Positions 30,441 through 39,358 of a stretch of DNA of 64,000 nucleotides are shown piece after piece. Both the position numbers and the translations under genes were made by a program. The stretch is from Motiliproteus coralliicola. GTDB taxonomy: Bacteria; Pseudomonadota; Gammaproteobacteria; Pseudomonadales; Balneatricaceae. The notes below the pieces were generated by a model, which worked only from the letters and a program-made list of their open reading frames with translations, searched no databases and was not told the origin of the DNA. Positions within the stretch are counted from its first letter, which is position 1, and each line of letters starts with the position of its first letter. The stretch spans positions 124,001 through 188,000 of the forward strand of contig NZ_QQOH01000006.1 of NCBI RefSeq assembly GCF_003345655.1. Direction: 5' to 3'.

Positions 30441-32192
30441 ATGAACGCCGTTTTTAGACAGTACCTCCGCCCCCTCGGATTGAGCTCAGCACTGATTCTG
30501 CTCAGCGCCTGCAGTATGCAGCCCAGCCAGCCTGACATTCAGGCTAGGGCCGAACAGGAATCGCCGAGTCAGACCGAGCCACAAGCCAGCGGCAGTTTCA
30601 AAGGCGCGACCCTGTACGCCCTGCTGGTCGCCGAGCTGGCCGCCAACCGCGGCCTGCCCCAGGTCACCATGCATAATTACCTGCGCGAAGCTGAGCGGAC
30701 CCAGGATATCAACATTGCCCGTCGCGCCACCCTGCTGGCCCAGCACTACCGCGATGCCGGCAGCCTGCTGACGGCGGCCCAGCTGTGGCACAAACTGGAG
30801 CCGGATAACCCACGACCGGCAGGGCTGGCCGCGGCCGAGCTGATCCGACGAGGCCAGCTGGAGCAGGCCAAACCCCTGCTGGCCAGCGCCCTGAAAAGCA
30901 ATTCACTGGCCACCGTCGACGCCCTGGCCGAGCGCAGCCAGCGCATGGGCTCGAAAGAGCGTGACGCCTATCTGGAGCTGATCGATCAGCTACTGCAGCA
31001 ACAGCCCGAGCAACCCCACCTGCTGTATGCCAAAGCGAGCCTGCTACGCCACAACCCTCACGGCGCTGGTGGCGGCGATGAAACGCAAGCCCTGGCGCTG
31101 GCGCAGCAAGCCTTGAGCCTGGATCCGTCATTCGACCGAGCGATTCTGCTTGAAGCGGATCTGCAAGCCCGCAGCGGCCACCTGGATACCGCGCTGGGCC
31201 ACCTGCGCGAAGAGCTGAACAAGCGCGACCATAAGCAGATCCGCACTCTCTACACTCGCCTGCTGCTGCAGAAGGGACAGACCGAAACGGCGGTTCAGCA
31301 GGGCGATCTGCTACTGGAAAACCATCCCAACGACCATAACCTCAAGTTCTATCTTGGGGCCCTGATGCTCGAGTATGACCTGATCGATTCGAGCAAAGAG
31401 TACTTCACCGCCCTGAGCCAGGCGGTAGGGCCCAACTCGACCCTACATTATTACCTGGGACGCATCGCCCACGAGCAGGGCGATAAAGCCCTGGCGCTGG
31501 ATCACTTCGGCAAGATCGGTAAATCCAACTATCTGGTCGCGGGGATGGCCGAAGCCGCCAAAATGCTCGACAGTCCCGACGATGCTCCGACCCTGATCAA
31601 GCTGCTGGACAATGCCCGCACCCTGGCGCCGGATCGAAGCGCCACACTGTTCGCCCTCGAAGCCCAGTGGCTGACCGAGCGCGATCTGCAGCGCCGGGCA
31701 CTGGAGACCTACGGCCGCGGCCTGGAGCAACATCCCGATGACACCCAACTGCTCTATAACCGCGCCATGCTCAGCGAGCAGACCGATGATCTGGAGCAGA
31801 TGGAAACCGACCTGCGTCGCCTGCTGGAACTCGAGCCCGACAACGCCACGGCCTTGAATGCGCTGGGTTACAGCCTCACCGATCGCACCGATCGTCATGA
31901 CGAGGCATTGGTGCTGATTCGCCAGGCCCTGAAACTCAAACCCGATGATCCGGCGATCCTCGACAGCATGGGTTGGGCCCACTACAACCTCGGCGACTAC
32001 CGCCTAGCGCTGGAGTATCTGTTGCGCGCCTACCAGAGCTTCCCCGATCCGGAGATCGCCAGCCATCTGGGTCAGGTCTACTGGAAGCTGGGGCAGCCGG
32101 AACAAGCCCGTCAGGTCTGGAACGAAGCCCTTCAACGGGACCCCGGCAGCGAGCTGATCCTTGATGCCATGCGCCAGGCCGAACAGCAATGA
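30441..32192 (+). CDS. TPR-repeat lipoprotein
   Basis: 583 aa with a lipoprotein signal (LSSALILLSACSM, lipobox LSAC, Cys about 24). It is then almost wholly tetratricopeptide repeats, clearest in the C-terminal third (NATALNALGYSLTDRTDRHD, KPDDPAILDSMGWAHYNLGD, ASHLGQVYWKLGQPEQARQV). This is the conserved gene divergent from hemA and upstream of lolB in pseudomonads; its exact role is not established. An envelope scaffold function is inference. It overlaps lolB by four bases (ATGA). Confidence 0.92.
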   Translation: MNAVFRQYLRPLGLSSALILLSACSMQPSQPDIQARAEQESPSQTEPQASGSFKGATLYALLVAELAANRGLPQVTMHNYLREAERTQDINIARRATLLAQHYRDAGSLLTAAQLWHKLEPDNPRPAGLAAAELIRRGQLEQAKPLLASALKSNSLATVDALAERSQRMGSKERDAYLELIDQLLQQQPEQPHLLYAKASLLRHNPHGAGGGDETQALALAQQALSLDPSFDRAILLEADLQARSGHLDTALGHLREELNKRDHKQIRTLYTRLLLQKGQTETAVQQGDLLLENHPNDHNLKFYLGALMLEYDLIDSSKEYFTALSQAVGPNSTLHYYLGRIAHEQGDKALALDHFGKIGKSNYLVAGMAEAAKMLDSPDDAPTLIKLLDNARTLAPDRSATLFALEAQWLTERDLQRRALETYGRGLEQHPDDTQLLYNRAMLSEQTDDLEQMETDLRRLLELEPDNATALNALGYSLTDRTDRHDEALVLIRQALKLKPDDPAILDSMGWAHYNLGDYRLALEYLLRAYQSFPDPEIASHLGQVYWKLGQPEQARQVWNEALQRDPGSELILDAMRQAEQQ

Positions 32193-32851
32193 ACGCCATC
32201 CGGTTAACCACGCTGGCGCTGCTGGTGTTGCTGGCCGGTTGCGGCATCCAACCACAGCAACCCGTGATCGAAACCGGCCCGCTGCTGAGCTGGCAGGAAC
32301 GCAGCCAACAATTGCTGCCGCTCAGTCGCTGGACCGTGCTGGGTAAGGTCAGCATCCGAAATGGTGATCGCCGAGATTCGGCCAGTCTGAACTGGTCCCA
32401 GAATCTGGATCATTACCGGATCTTTATGGCCGGCCCACTGGGGCAGGGAGCCGTCAATATCGAGGGGTCTGAACGCCTGGGAATCACTCTGGAGGTCAGC
32501 GGCGAAGGTCGCTACCACGCAGATTCTCCCGAACAGCTGTTGCAACAACGCCTGGGCTGGAGCGTCCCGGTCAGCCAGATGCCCTATTGGATCCGCGGTT
32601 TGCCAGCCCCGGAGCAGGCCCATATAAAGGTACTGGACAACTACAACCGACTCGAACGACTGCACCAGGGGGGTTGGGACATCCGCTACCTGGGCTATCA
32701 ACAGCAATCACCGCAGAATGCCGCCAACCCGAGCCAAACTCGAGCCCTGCTGCCACGCAAAATCGAGCTTCGCCGCGGCAACGAACTGCGCCTGCTGATG
32801 GTACTCAAGCAGTGGCAACTGGAGCCGACATTGAGCGCCGATAACGGCTGA
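32189..32851 (+). CDS. lolB: Outer-membrane lipoprotein receptor LolB
   Basis: The outer-membrane acceptor that takes lipoproteins from LolA and inserts them in the outer membrane. 220 aa, with signal and lipobox LLAGC (Cys about 18) and the LolB body: RWTVLGKVSIRNGDRRDSAS, WSQNLDHYRIFMAGPLGQGA, PVSQMPYWIRGLPAP. The C-terminal tail is a little longer than in enterics. In related genomes ispE follows directly; here there is no ispE. Confidence 0.94.
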   Translation: MNAIRLTTLALLVLLAGCGIQPQQPVIETGPLLSWQERSQQLLPLSRWTVLGKVSIRNGDRRDSASLNWSQNLDHYRIFMAGPLGQGAVNIEGSERLGITLEVSGEGRYHADSPEQLLQQRLGWSVPVSQMPYWIRGLPAPEQAHIKVLDNYNRLERLHQGGWDIRYLGYQQQSPQNAANPSQTRALLPRKIELRRGNELRLLMVLKQWQLEPTLSADNG

Positions 32852-32918
32852 CTGTTCGGTACCGCAGGCACTGCCCGCCAAGCTCTCCAGCACGCTCAAA
32901 AAACCACCACGTTTTGAA

Positions 32919-32947
32919 TTGACACGGCCGAGCCCATCTAGGAGAAT
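32919..32947 (+). promoter_or_regulatory. Promoter ahead of tRNA-Gln and prs
   Basis: TTGACA (32919-32924), a 17-bp spacer, and GAGAAT (32942-32947). A short hairpin region (CCGT/ACGG, then CTGG/CCAG) lies between the expected start site and the tRNA. Confidence 0.65.
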
Positions 32948-32998
32948 ACGCCGTCTTTAAAAACGGCCCTGGCCAAATTTTGTCCAGACCGAATATGT

Positions 32999-33073
32999 TG
33001 GGGTATCGCCAAGCGGTAAGGCAACGGGTTTTGATCCCGTCATGCGCAGGTTCGAATCCTGCTACCCCAGCCA
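32999..33073 (+). tRNA. tRNA-Gln (anticodon TTG), copy 1
   Basis: 75 nt, acceptor TGGGGTA pairing with TACCCCA, anticodon loop TTTTGAT (UUG), T-arm CAGGTTCGAATCCTG, encoded CCA. It sits between lolB and prs, a position conserved in pseudomonads, and its sequence is the same as the copy at 36812-36886. Confidence 0.97.
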
Positions 33074-33127
33074 TCTTATTTAAACGGTACTCCCACAGCC
33101 CCCATCTTCTGCCCAAAGGTGTCCATC

Positions 33128-34072
33128 GTGTCAAAACTCATGGTCTTTACCGGAAACGCCAATCCGGAGCTGGCTGACAAGGTCGTCAAGAAGCTATGTA
33201 TTTCACTGGGAAATGTCACTGTCGGACAGTTCAGTGATGGTGAAATCGCTGTGGAGCTGAACGAAAACGTTCGTGGCAAGGATGTCTTTATCATCCAGTC
33301 CACCAACGCACCGACCAACGACAACCTGATGGAACTGATCCTGATGGCCGACGCCCTGCGCCGCGCCTCAGCAACCCGCGTTACCGCGGTGGTTCCCTAC
33401 TTCGGTTACGCCCGTCAGGATCGCCGCCCCCGTTCAGCCCGAGTGCCGATCAGCGCCAAGGTTATTGCCAGCATGATGGCCAACGTCGGTATCGACCGCG
33501 TACTGACCGTCGACCTGCACGCCGACCAGATTCAGGGCTTCTTCGATATTCCGGTGGATAACGTCTACGGTTCCCCGGTACTACTGAGCGCCATCGAAGC
33601 CCAGAACTACGACAACCCGATCGTGGTTTCACCGGACGTTGGCGGTGTAGTTCGCGCCCGCGCCGTGGCCAAGCAGCTCGACACCGACCTGGCGATCATC
33701 GACAAGCGTCGCGAGAAGGCCAACGAGTCTCAGGTTATGCACATCATCGGTGACGTCACCGGTCGTACCTGTGTCCTGGTCGACGACATGTGTGACACCG
33801 CCGGCACCCTGTGCAAGGCCGCCGACGCCCTGAAAGAACATGGCGCCGCCAAGGTTGTGGCCTACGCCACCCACCCGGTCCTGTCCGGCAAGGCGATCAA
33901 AAACGTCAACAACTCCAGTCTTGATGAGCTGGTTGTGACCGACACCATCCCGCTCAGCGAGGAAGCCAAGGCTTGTGATCGCATCCGTCAGCTGACCCTG
34001 TCAGATCTGCTGGCCGAATCGATCCGCCGGGTCTGCAATGAAGAATCCATCAGCGCGATGTTCCTGCAGTAA
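33128..34072 (+). CDS. prs: Ribose-phosphate pyrophosphokinase (PRPP synthetase)
   Basis: Makes PRPP from ribose 5-phosphate and ATP for nucleotide, His and Trp synthesis. 314 aa from GTG 33128 ([15 protein letters not shown]), with AAAGGT seven bases upstream; GTG at 33119 would place that site inside the gene. Motifs: [39 protein letters not shown] (ATP flexible loop region), [12 protein letters not shown], and the PRPP loop [11 protein letters not shown]. It follows tRNA-Gln. Confidence 0.97.
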   Translation: MSKLMVFTGNANPELADKVVKKLCISLGNVTVGQFSDGEIAVELNENVRGKDVFIIQSTNAPTNDNLMELILMADALRRASATRVTAVVPYFGYARQDRRPRSARVPISAKVIASMMANVGIDRVLTVDLHADQIQGFFDIPVDNVYGSPVLLSAIEAQNYDNPIVVSPDVGGVVRARAVAKQLDTDLAIIDKRREKANESQVMHIIGDVTGRTCVLVDDMCDTAGTLCKAADALKEHGAAKVVAYATHPVLSGKAIKNVNNSSLDELVVTDTIPLSEEAKACDRIRQLTLSDLLAESIRRVCNEESISAMFLQ

Positions 34073-34105
34073 GCAGACATCACGCTAAGCCAACCGCCTG
34101 GCCGC

Positions 34106-34167
34106 GTTAAGGCACAGGCGATAAGCCACGCTGTGAACCTCTGGTCGCAAGAGCTCACAGCCTTAAC
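34106..34167 (+). promoter_or_regulatory. Structured leader RNA ahead of rplY
   Basis: A perfect 8-bp outer pairing GTTAAGGC (34106-34113) with GCCTTAAC (34160-34167) encloses a hairpin CTGTGA (34131-34136)/TCACAG (34155-34160) with inner CTCT/AGAG. The ribosome binding site AAAGGAAG starts a few bases later. Leaders of this kind ahead of ribosomal protein genes often bind the product; that role here is inference. Confidence 0.55.
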
Positions 34168-34182
34168 TGAAAGGAAGACAAA

Positions 34183-34767
34183 ATGTCTGAATTTACTCTG
34201 AACGCCCAAGCCCGTAACGACCTGGGGAAAGGTGCGAGCCGCCGCCTGCGTCGTGAAGCTGGCCTGATTCCTGCCGTTATCTACGGCGGCAAGGAAGAGC
34301 CGCAGTCCATCACTCTGGAGCACAAGGCGATTATCAAAGCCGCCGAGTCCGAGTCCTTCTTCTCCAGCCTGCTGACCCTGAGTGTCGACGGTGCCGAGCA
34401 GAAAGTTATCCTGAAGGACCTGCAGCGTCACCCGGCCAAGCAGCTGGTACTGCACGCTGACTTCCAGCGCGCCGTTAACGGCGAAACCTTCACCATCACT
34501 GTGCCGCTGCACTTCATCAACGAAGACAAGTGTTCCGCGATCAAGCTGGGTGGTAAGGCATCTCACATCGTTAACCAGGTTGAAATCGCCTGTACCCCGG
34601 AAACTCTGCCTGAGTTCCTGAGCGTTGACATGCAGAACGTTGAAGTGGGTCAGATCGTTCACCTGTCCGACGTTCAGCTGCCGGAAGGCGTTGAGATCCC
34701 GTCCCTGAAACTGGGTGCGGACCACAACCAGCCGGTTGCCACCATCGCTCGTAAGCGCGGCAGCTAA
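34183..34767 (+). CDS. rplY: 50S ribosomal protein L25 (long, Ctc-type)
   Basis: Binds 5S rRNA in the large subunit. 194 aa, the two-domain TL5/Ctc form: an N-terminal L25 domain (MSEFTLNAQARNDLGKGASR through about 95, with AVIYGG and HADFQRA) and a C-terminal beta domain (about 96-194). AAAGGAAG precedes the ATG. It lies between prs and pth, the usual order, behind a structured leader. Confidence 0.96.
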   Translation: MSEFTLNAQARNDLGKGASRRLRREAGLIPAVIYGGKEEPQSITLEHKAIIKAAESESFFSSLLTLSVDGAEQKVILKDLQRHPAKQLVLHADFQRAVNGETFTITVPLHFINEDKCSAIKLGGKASHIVNQVEIACTPETLPEFLSVDMQNVEVGQIVHLSDVQLPEGVEIPSLKLGADHNQPVATIARKRGS

Positions 34768-34804
34768 GCCTCGCTTCACCCGCTAACGAAACGGCCTCTG
34801 TATT

Positions 34805-35392
34805 ATGACCGAGCAGGTCAAATTGATCGTCGGACTGGGCAACCCCGGTACCAAGTATGATCAGACCCGCCATAATGCAGGGGCCGAGTTGGTTGAGCAG
34901 CTGGCCGATCAGCTGCACAGCCCGCTGAGCCCCGAGAAACGCTTTCACGGTCGCTACAGCAAAGCCCGCCTTGACGGTCACGAACTCCACCTCCTCGTCC
35001 CCACTACCTTTATGAACCTGAGCGGTCAGGCCGTACAGGCACTCGCCAGTTACTACAAAATCCCGGTTGAGTCCGTACTGGTGGTTCATGACGAGCTGGA
35101 TATCCCCCCCGGTTGCGCCAAGCTGAAAAAAGGCGGCGGCCACGGCGGCCACAACGGTCTGCGGGATATCATCCAGAAGTTCGGCGGCAGTAACGCCTTT
35201 CTGCGATTGCGGGTCGGCATCGGCCACCCCGGCAATGCCAAGCTAGTTCATAGTTTTGTGCTGGGCCGCGCCCCGAGCAGTGAGCGCAACCTGACCCAAG
35301 CCGCCACCGACGAAGCGCTGGCCTGCCTGCCGGTACTGCTGCGTGACGGCCTGACCAAGGCGATGACCCGGCTACATAGCTTCAAACCCTGA
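34805..35392 (+). CDS. pth: Peptidyl-tRNA hydrolase
   Basis: Recycles peptidyl-tRNA dropped from ribosomes. 195 aa with GLGNPGTKYDQTRHNAG carrying the conserved Asn13 and catalytic His23, LNLSGQAV-type tRNA contacts, the VVHDELDIPPG Asp, and GGGHGGHNGLRDI. It is followed by ychF 82 bp later, the conserved rplY-pth-ychF order. Confidence 0.97.
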   Translation: MTEQVKLIVGLGNPGTKYDQTRHNAGAELVEQLADQLHSPLSPEKRFHGRYSKARLDGHELHLLVPTTFMNLSGQAVQALASYYKIPVESVLVVHDELDIPPGCAKLKKGGGHGGHNGLRDIIQKFGGSNAFLRLRVGIGHPGNAKLVHSFVLGRAPSSERNLTQAATDEALACLPVLLRDGLTKAMTRLHSFKP

Positions 35393-35474
35393 ACAGTTTC
35401 AAACCCTGAGTATCGCTCAGAGTACATTTTCAATGGCCTGCTATAGCAAGCAGGAATAACCACAGGATCAGATC

Positions 35475-36566
35475 ATGGGATTTAATTGCGGAATCGTCGG
35501 CCTGCCCAATGTCGGCAAATCGACCCTCTTCAATGCGTTGACCAAAGCCGGTATCGGTGCCGAAAACTTCCCGTTCTGTACCATCGAACCCAACGCCGGC
35601 GTGGTGGCGATGCCGGACCCGCGGCTCGACAAACTAGCCGCAATCGTCAACCCGCAGAAGGTGATCGCCACCACGATGGAGTTTGTCGATATCGCTGGTC
35701 TGGTCGAAGGCGCCTCTAAGGGCGAAGGTCTGGGTAACAAGTTCCTGGCCAACATCCGCGAGACCGATGCCATCGCCCACGTGGTGCGCTGCTTTGAAGA
35801 TGAAAACGTTATCCACGTTGCCAACCAGATCGATCCGTTGGCCGATATCGACATTATCAACACCGAACTGGCGCTGGCCGACCTGGAGTCGGTCGAAAAG
35901 CAACTGGACAAGGTTCAACGCGTTGCCAAGAGCGGCAACAAAGACGCCCTGAAAACCAAGGCCATCTTGGAGAAGCTCAAAGGACCCCTTGAGCGCGGCG
36001 AGCCGGTCCGCTCGGTCGAACTGAGCGACGATGAGCGCAAAGAGATCAAATCACTGAACCTGCTGACCATCAAGCCGACCATGTATATCGCCAATGTCGA
36101 CGAAGATGGCTTCGAAGCCAACCCGCACCTGGATCAGGTCCGTGAGCTAGCCGAAAAAGAAGGCGCCGAAGTAGTCGCCATCTGCAACAAGCTCGAAGCG
36201 GAGATCGCCGAGCTGGATGACGAAGAGCGCAACGAATTCCTGGCCGACCTGGGCATGGATGAGCCCGGGTTGGATCGGGTTATCCGCGCCGGCTACGGTC
36301 TGCTCAACCTCCACACTTACTTCACCGCCGGGGTTCAGGAAGTCCGTGCCTGGACCGTCCGCAAGGATGCCACCGCGCCGCAGGCTGCTGGAGTGATCCA
36401 CACCGACTTCGAGAAAGGCTTTATCCGCGCCGAGGTCACCGGCTACGATGACTTTATCGAGCACAACGGTGAACAGGGCGCCAAAGAGGCTGGCAAATGG
36501 CGCTTGGAAGGCAAGGACTACATCGTTAACGACGGCGATGTTATCCACTTCCGCTTCAACGTTTGA
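35475..36566 (+). CDS. ychF: Ribosome-binding ATPase YchF
   Basis: An Obg-family P-loop protein that prefers ATP and associates with the ribosome. 363 aa with Walker [10 protein letters not shown] (9-17), the variant G4 motif NVDE in YIANVDEDG instead of NKxD (explaining ATP use), a helical insert, and a C-terminal TGS domain (about 278-363). It is the last gene of the prs-rplY-pth-ychF run. Confidence 0.97.
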   Translation: MGFNCGIVGLPNVGKSTLFNALTKAGIGAENFPFCTIEPNAGVVAMPDPRLDKLAAIVNPQKVIATTMEFVDIAGLVEGASKGEGLGNKFLANIRETDAIAHVVRCFEDENVIHVANQIDPLADIDIINTELALADLESVEKQLDKVQRVAKSGNKDALKTKAILEKLKGPLERGEPVRSVELSDDERKEIKSLNLLTIKPTMYIANVDEDGFEANPHLDQVRELAEKEGAEVVAICNKLEAEIAELDDEERNEFLADLGMDEPGLDRVIRAGYGLLNLHTYFTAGVQEVRAWTVRKDATAPQAAGVIHTDFEKGFIRAEVTGYDDFIEHNGEQGAKEAGKWRLEGKDYIVNDGDVIHFRFNV

Positions 36567-36616
36567 TCAAGGTTTAATCAAGCCCTAAAAAGTTTAAAAA
36601 CTTTTCAAAAGAGGTG

Positions 36617-36645
36617 TTGACACACCCCCGGCTTCAGGGAATAAT
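36617..36645 (+). promoter_or_regulatory. Promoter of tRNA-Met/tRNA-Gln
   Basis: A perfect TTGACA (36617-36622), a 17-bp spacer and AATAAT (36640-36645), about 16 bp before the tRNA-Met 5' end, with a GC-rich discriminator (CGCG), as expected for a stringently controlled stable-RNA promoter. Confidence 0.85.
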
Positions 36646-36661
36646 TCGCGCCTCATTCGGC

Positions 36662-36738
36662 GGCTATGTAGCTCAGTTGGTTAGAGCACATCACTCATAA
36701 TGATGGGGTCACTAGTTCGAATCTAGTCATAGCCACCA
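36662..36738 (+). tRNA. tRNA-Met (elongator, anticodon CAT)
   Basis: 77 nt, acceptor GGCTATG, anticodon loop CTCATAA (CAU), encoded CCA. The D- and anticodon arms match the elongator tRNA-Met of enterics almost exactly, and the first pair is G-C (initiator tRNA lacks it). The Ile2 tRNA with lysidine also has a CAT gene, but the body matches Met. Confidence 0.93.
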
Positions 36739-36811
36739 CTTCTTCCGGTTCTCTTAACCGAAAGAGATTGAAGACAACTCGCTAACTTCTAGCAACCGTC
36801 TTCACCATTGC

Positions 36812-36886
36812 TGGGGTATCGCCAAGCGGTAAGGCAACGGGTTTTGATCCCGTCATGCGCAGGTTCGAATCCTGCTACCCCAGCCA
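36812..36886 (+). tRNA. tRNA-Gln (anticodon TTG), copy 2
   Basis: 75 nt, the same sequence as 32999-33073, with encoded CCA at 36884-36886. It is cotranscribed with tRNA-Met and followed by a degenerate copy carrying a T-loop insert. Confidence 0.97.
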
Positions 36887-36932
36887 TCTTCATTCCTCAC
36901 ACCCAAGCATTAATAGTAATGAAGCTATAGCC

Positions 36933-37046
36933 TTCGAACCTGCGCAGGTTTGAGCCGAGCGGCTAAGCCGCGACGCATCGCCATTGCGCAGTAATGACGA
37001 CCCGAAGGGGCCGGGCAAAGCCCGGATCATCCCGCTACCCCAGCCA
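36933..37046 (+). pseudogene. Degenerate tRNA-Gln copy with a 75-nt structured insert at the T-loop
   Basis: The segment opens with a palindrome built from the tRNA-Gln T-arm (TTCGAACC-TGCGCA-GGTTTGA, 36933-36953). A 75-nt insert (36954-37028) follows, and the sequence then resumes as the tRNA-Gln 3' end ATCCCGCTACCCCAGCCA (37029-37046, one mismatch), with the same CATCTT flank as the intact gene. The insert has hairpins GCGGC-TAA-GCCGC, CATT/AATG and CCGGGC-AAA-GCCCGG. Its first 30 nt nearly match the insert at the tRNA-Lys array. Confidence 0.75.
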
Positions 37047-37228
37047 TCTTTATCTTCCCGATTCCATCCAATGACTTAGCCCTATACCTCCGTGGTACGT
37101 TTTTGTTCCAGGGCAATGATTCTTACGATTCAAACGTGTAGTCTTAAGCTGCCTGCCAATAAGATCTGGCTTTACTTATCTGCGGGCTAATTGCTTTGGA
37201 TCTAATAACAACCCGGGATAAGGGACCC
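37047..37228. other. Leader region of the FimX-like gene
   Basis: AT-rich; no gene seen. The upstream part of the 36887-37228 gap is taken up by the degenerate tRNA copy. A promoter for the next gene must lie here, but I see no strong -35/-10 pair. Confidence 0.45.
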
Positions 37229-39292
37229 ATGCAGAAACTGCGTCAAAGCCTTCAGCTGTTGCTGATCGGTGTCAGCTCAGACAGATCAGAGCCCATCATG
37301 TCGCTACTGCGCAGCTCACGGCTGGCGCCCCGGGCTGTATTGGTGGAAGCCGGAGAGCCGCTGGAACAGGCACTGCAGGCGCAACAGTGGGACCTGATCC
37401 TGTATCAGCTGGGTAGCGAGCCCGGCCTTGAAGATCTGGGTAAAAGGCTTAATCACCACAACAAAGATATCCCGGTCATCGCCCTGGCCGAAAACAGCGA
37501 CCCTCAACACCGTATCGAAGGGCTGAAGCTCAAAGCCAACGAAGTGATACCAGCCGACCAGGCTGAAATGGCGGTGATGGTGATCCGCCGTGAGCTCTAT
37601 CAGCTCGAATCCCGTCGTCGTCGTCGCATAGCCGAATTCCACTTGATGGAAACCGAGAAGCGCTGCCGCGAGCTGCTACACACCTCCAGTGAACAGATCG
37701 GTTTTCTCAACCGTAATAATGAATTTATCTATCTCAACCCGTCGCTGCTAAAAATTCTTGGCTTTGAGCAGAACAAAGAGACCCTCGGTATCGAGTTGAA
37801 GTCACTGGTGACCGCTGATGATCAAACCAAGCTGGCAGACTTTCTAACCGGCTACCATGCCGACGACAGCGTCTCCAAAGAGATCGAACTCACTCTTGAG
37901 CGACCAGATGGCACCAACTTCAACGCCAATCTGGTACTGAGTCAGTCACGCTTTGAACGAACCCTGTGTACCCAGCTTCACCTGGATGCCCAGGGCGAAG
38001 ATGCCTTTATCGAAGCGATGGCCGAACAGGATCTGGTTACCGGTCTGAAGAACCAGTTCTATCTGGCTAAACGACTCGACCAATCGCTGCAGTCGGCGGT
38101 CCGAACCGGGCAGGATGCCAACCTGATCTACATTTCGCTGGATAACTTCAGCGCCATCAAGGCGGAGCTGGGGGTCAACGGTGCCGACACCATCGTTCGC
38201 GACACCGCCCAACTTCTGACCGAACAGGTCAACCACGCCCACGTGCTGTGCCGTTACAATCTCGATGCCTTCGTGGTGATCTTTGGCGACCCGGAAACCG
38301 ACAAAGCCCGCACCTTGGCCGAAGGGATCCGCAAGGCGATTGAAAACAACCTGTCAGAAGCCGCCGGCGCCCAGATCCAGACCACCTGCAGCATCGGCAT
38401 CACCCCCATCAACGCCGATAGCGCCAGTTCCCAGGAGGTACTGCGCCTGGCTCAGGTGGCCTCCGAGAGCGTTCGCAGCAAGAGCAGCAAGGGTAACGGC
38501 GTCAACGTCTACATTCCGGAAGAGAAATCGGAAGAGGAAGGCCTGTCGGTCAAGAAACTGCGCCAGGCGATCAAGGACAACAACCTGAAACTGCTGTTTC
38601 AGCCGGTGGTCAGCCTGCAGGGAGCGACCGATGCGGTCTACGAAGTTCTGCTGCGGCTGATCGATAAGGACAAGCACGAAGTCTCACCGAATATGTTCCT
38701 GACCATGCTCGACCATGCCGAGGTCAGTACCGAACTGGATCGCTGGGTCATCGCCGAAAGCATTCGCCAGCTGGCCGAAGAACATAAAAAGGGCAATCAT
38801 AATCGGCTGTTCATCAACCTGACCGGCCGGTCGCTGGAAGACCCTCGCCTGCTGACCTGGATTCGCGACCAGCTCAAGGAGAGCCAGGTCCCCGGCGACA
38901 GTCTGATCTTCCAGTTCAGCGAGTCCGACGCCTCCAGCTACCTGAAGTACGCCAATATCTTCACCCAGGGACTGACCCAGCTGCACGCCCGCGCCTGCAT
39001 CAAACACTACGGCAGTTCGATCGATTCGGAGAATGTACTGCGACATATTCCAGCCCAGTACATCAAACTGGATGGATCCTTCGTTCAGGAGCTGAGCAGC
39101 CCGGACAAACATGAAGCGTTTGATAAGTTGATCGAGCCGCTGCGGCTGGGTGAAAAGACCATCGTCGCCCCATTGGTCGAAGGCACCAACGTGATGAGCA
39201 AACTGTTCCTCTCCGGGGTCCAGTACATCCAGGGCTACTACCTGCAGGCACCGCGGGAGAAGATGGATTACGACTTCTTCGCCGATCGCTAG
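37229..39292 (+). CDS. FimX-like protein: REC-like, PAS, degenerate GGDEF and degenerate EAL domains
   Basis: 687 aa from ATG 37229 (AAGGGA upstream). Order: REC-like domain without the phosphoacceptor pattern (about 5-125), PAS (about 145-255), GGDEF domain whose catalytic motif is RYNLDAF (342-348), and EAL domain beginning EVLLR (472-476). In the EAL domain KLDGSF and the QGYYLQ end are kept, but the catalytic DDFG is KHYG (592-595) and AEGVE is APLVE. Synthesis and hydrolysis of c-di-GMP are therefore unlikely; binding remains possible. Domain order, length and these losses match Pseudomonas FimX, a c-di-GMP receptor that controls type IV pili. A pilus role here is inferred from that likeness. 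Confidence 0.87.
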   Translation: MQKLRQSLQLLLIGVSSDRSEPIMSLLRSSRLAPRAVLVEAGEPLEQALQAQQWDLILYQLGSEPGLEDLGKRLNHHNKDIPVIALAENSDPQHRIEGLKLKANEVIPADQAEMAVMVIRRELYQLESRRRRRIAEFHLMETEKRCRELLHTSSEQIGFLNRNNEFIYLNPSLLKILGFEQNKETLGIELKSLVTADDQTKLADFLTGYHADDSVSKEIELTLERPDGTNFNANLVLSQSRFERTLCTQLHLDAQGEDAFIEAMAEQDLVTGLKNQFYLAKRLDQSLQSAVRTGQDANLIYISLDNFSAIKAELGVNGADTIVRDTAQLLTEQVNHAHVLCRYNLDAFVVIFGDPETDKARTLAEGIRKAIENNLSEAAGAQIQTTCSIGITPINADSASSQEVLRLAQVASESVRSKSSKGNGVNVYIPEEKSEEEGLSVKKLRQAIKDNNLKLLFQPVVSLQGATDAVYEVLLRLIDKDKHEVSPNMFLTMLDHAEVSTELDRWVIAESIRQLAEEHKKGNHNRLFINLTGRSLEDPRLLTWIRDQLKESQVPGDSLIFQFSESDASSYLKYANIFTQGLTQLHARACIKHYGSSIDSENVLRHIPAQYIKLDGSFVQELSSPDKHEAFDKLIEPLRLGEKTIVAPLVEGTNVMSKLFLSGVQYIQGYYLQAPREKMDYDFFADR

Positions 39293-39358
39293 ACCGATCT
39301 ACTTTAAAGCCCCGGACAAGCCAGACTCGATAGGAAAAGAGTTCTGCATAGCTAGGAT

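Noticed and set aside
36887-37046. Integrated genetic element with tRNA-Gln attachment site
   Set aside because: The repeated tRNA 3' end fits an att duplication in form, but only about 150 bp lie between the copies and there is no integrase or cargo; the structured-insert explanation fits better.
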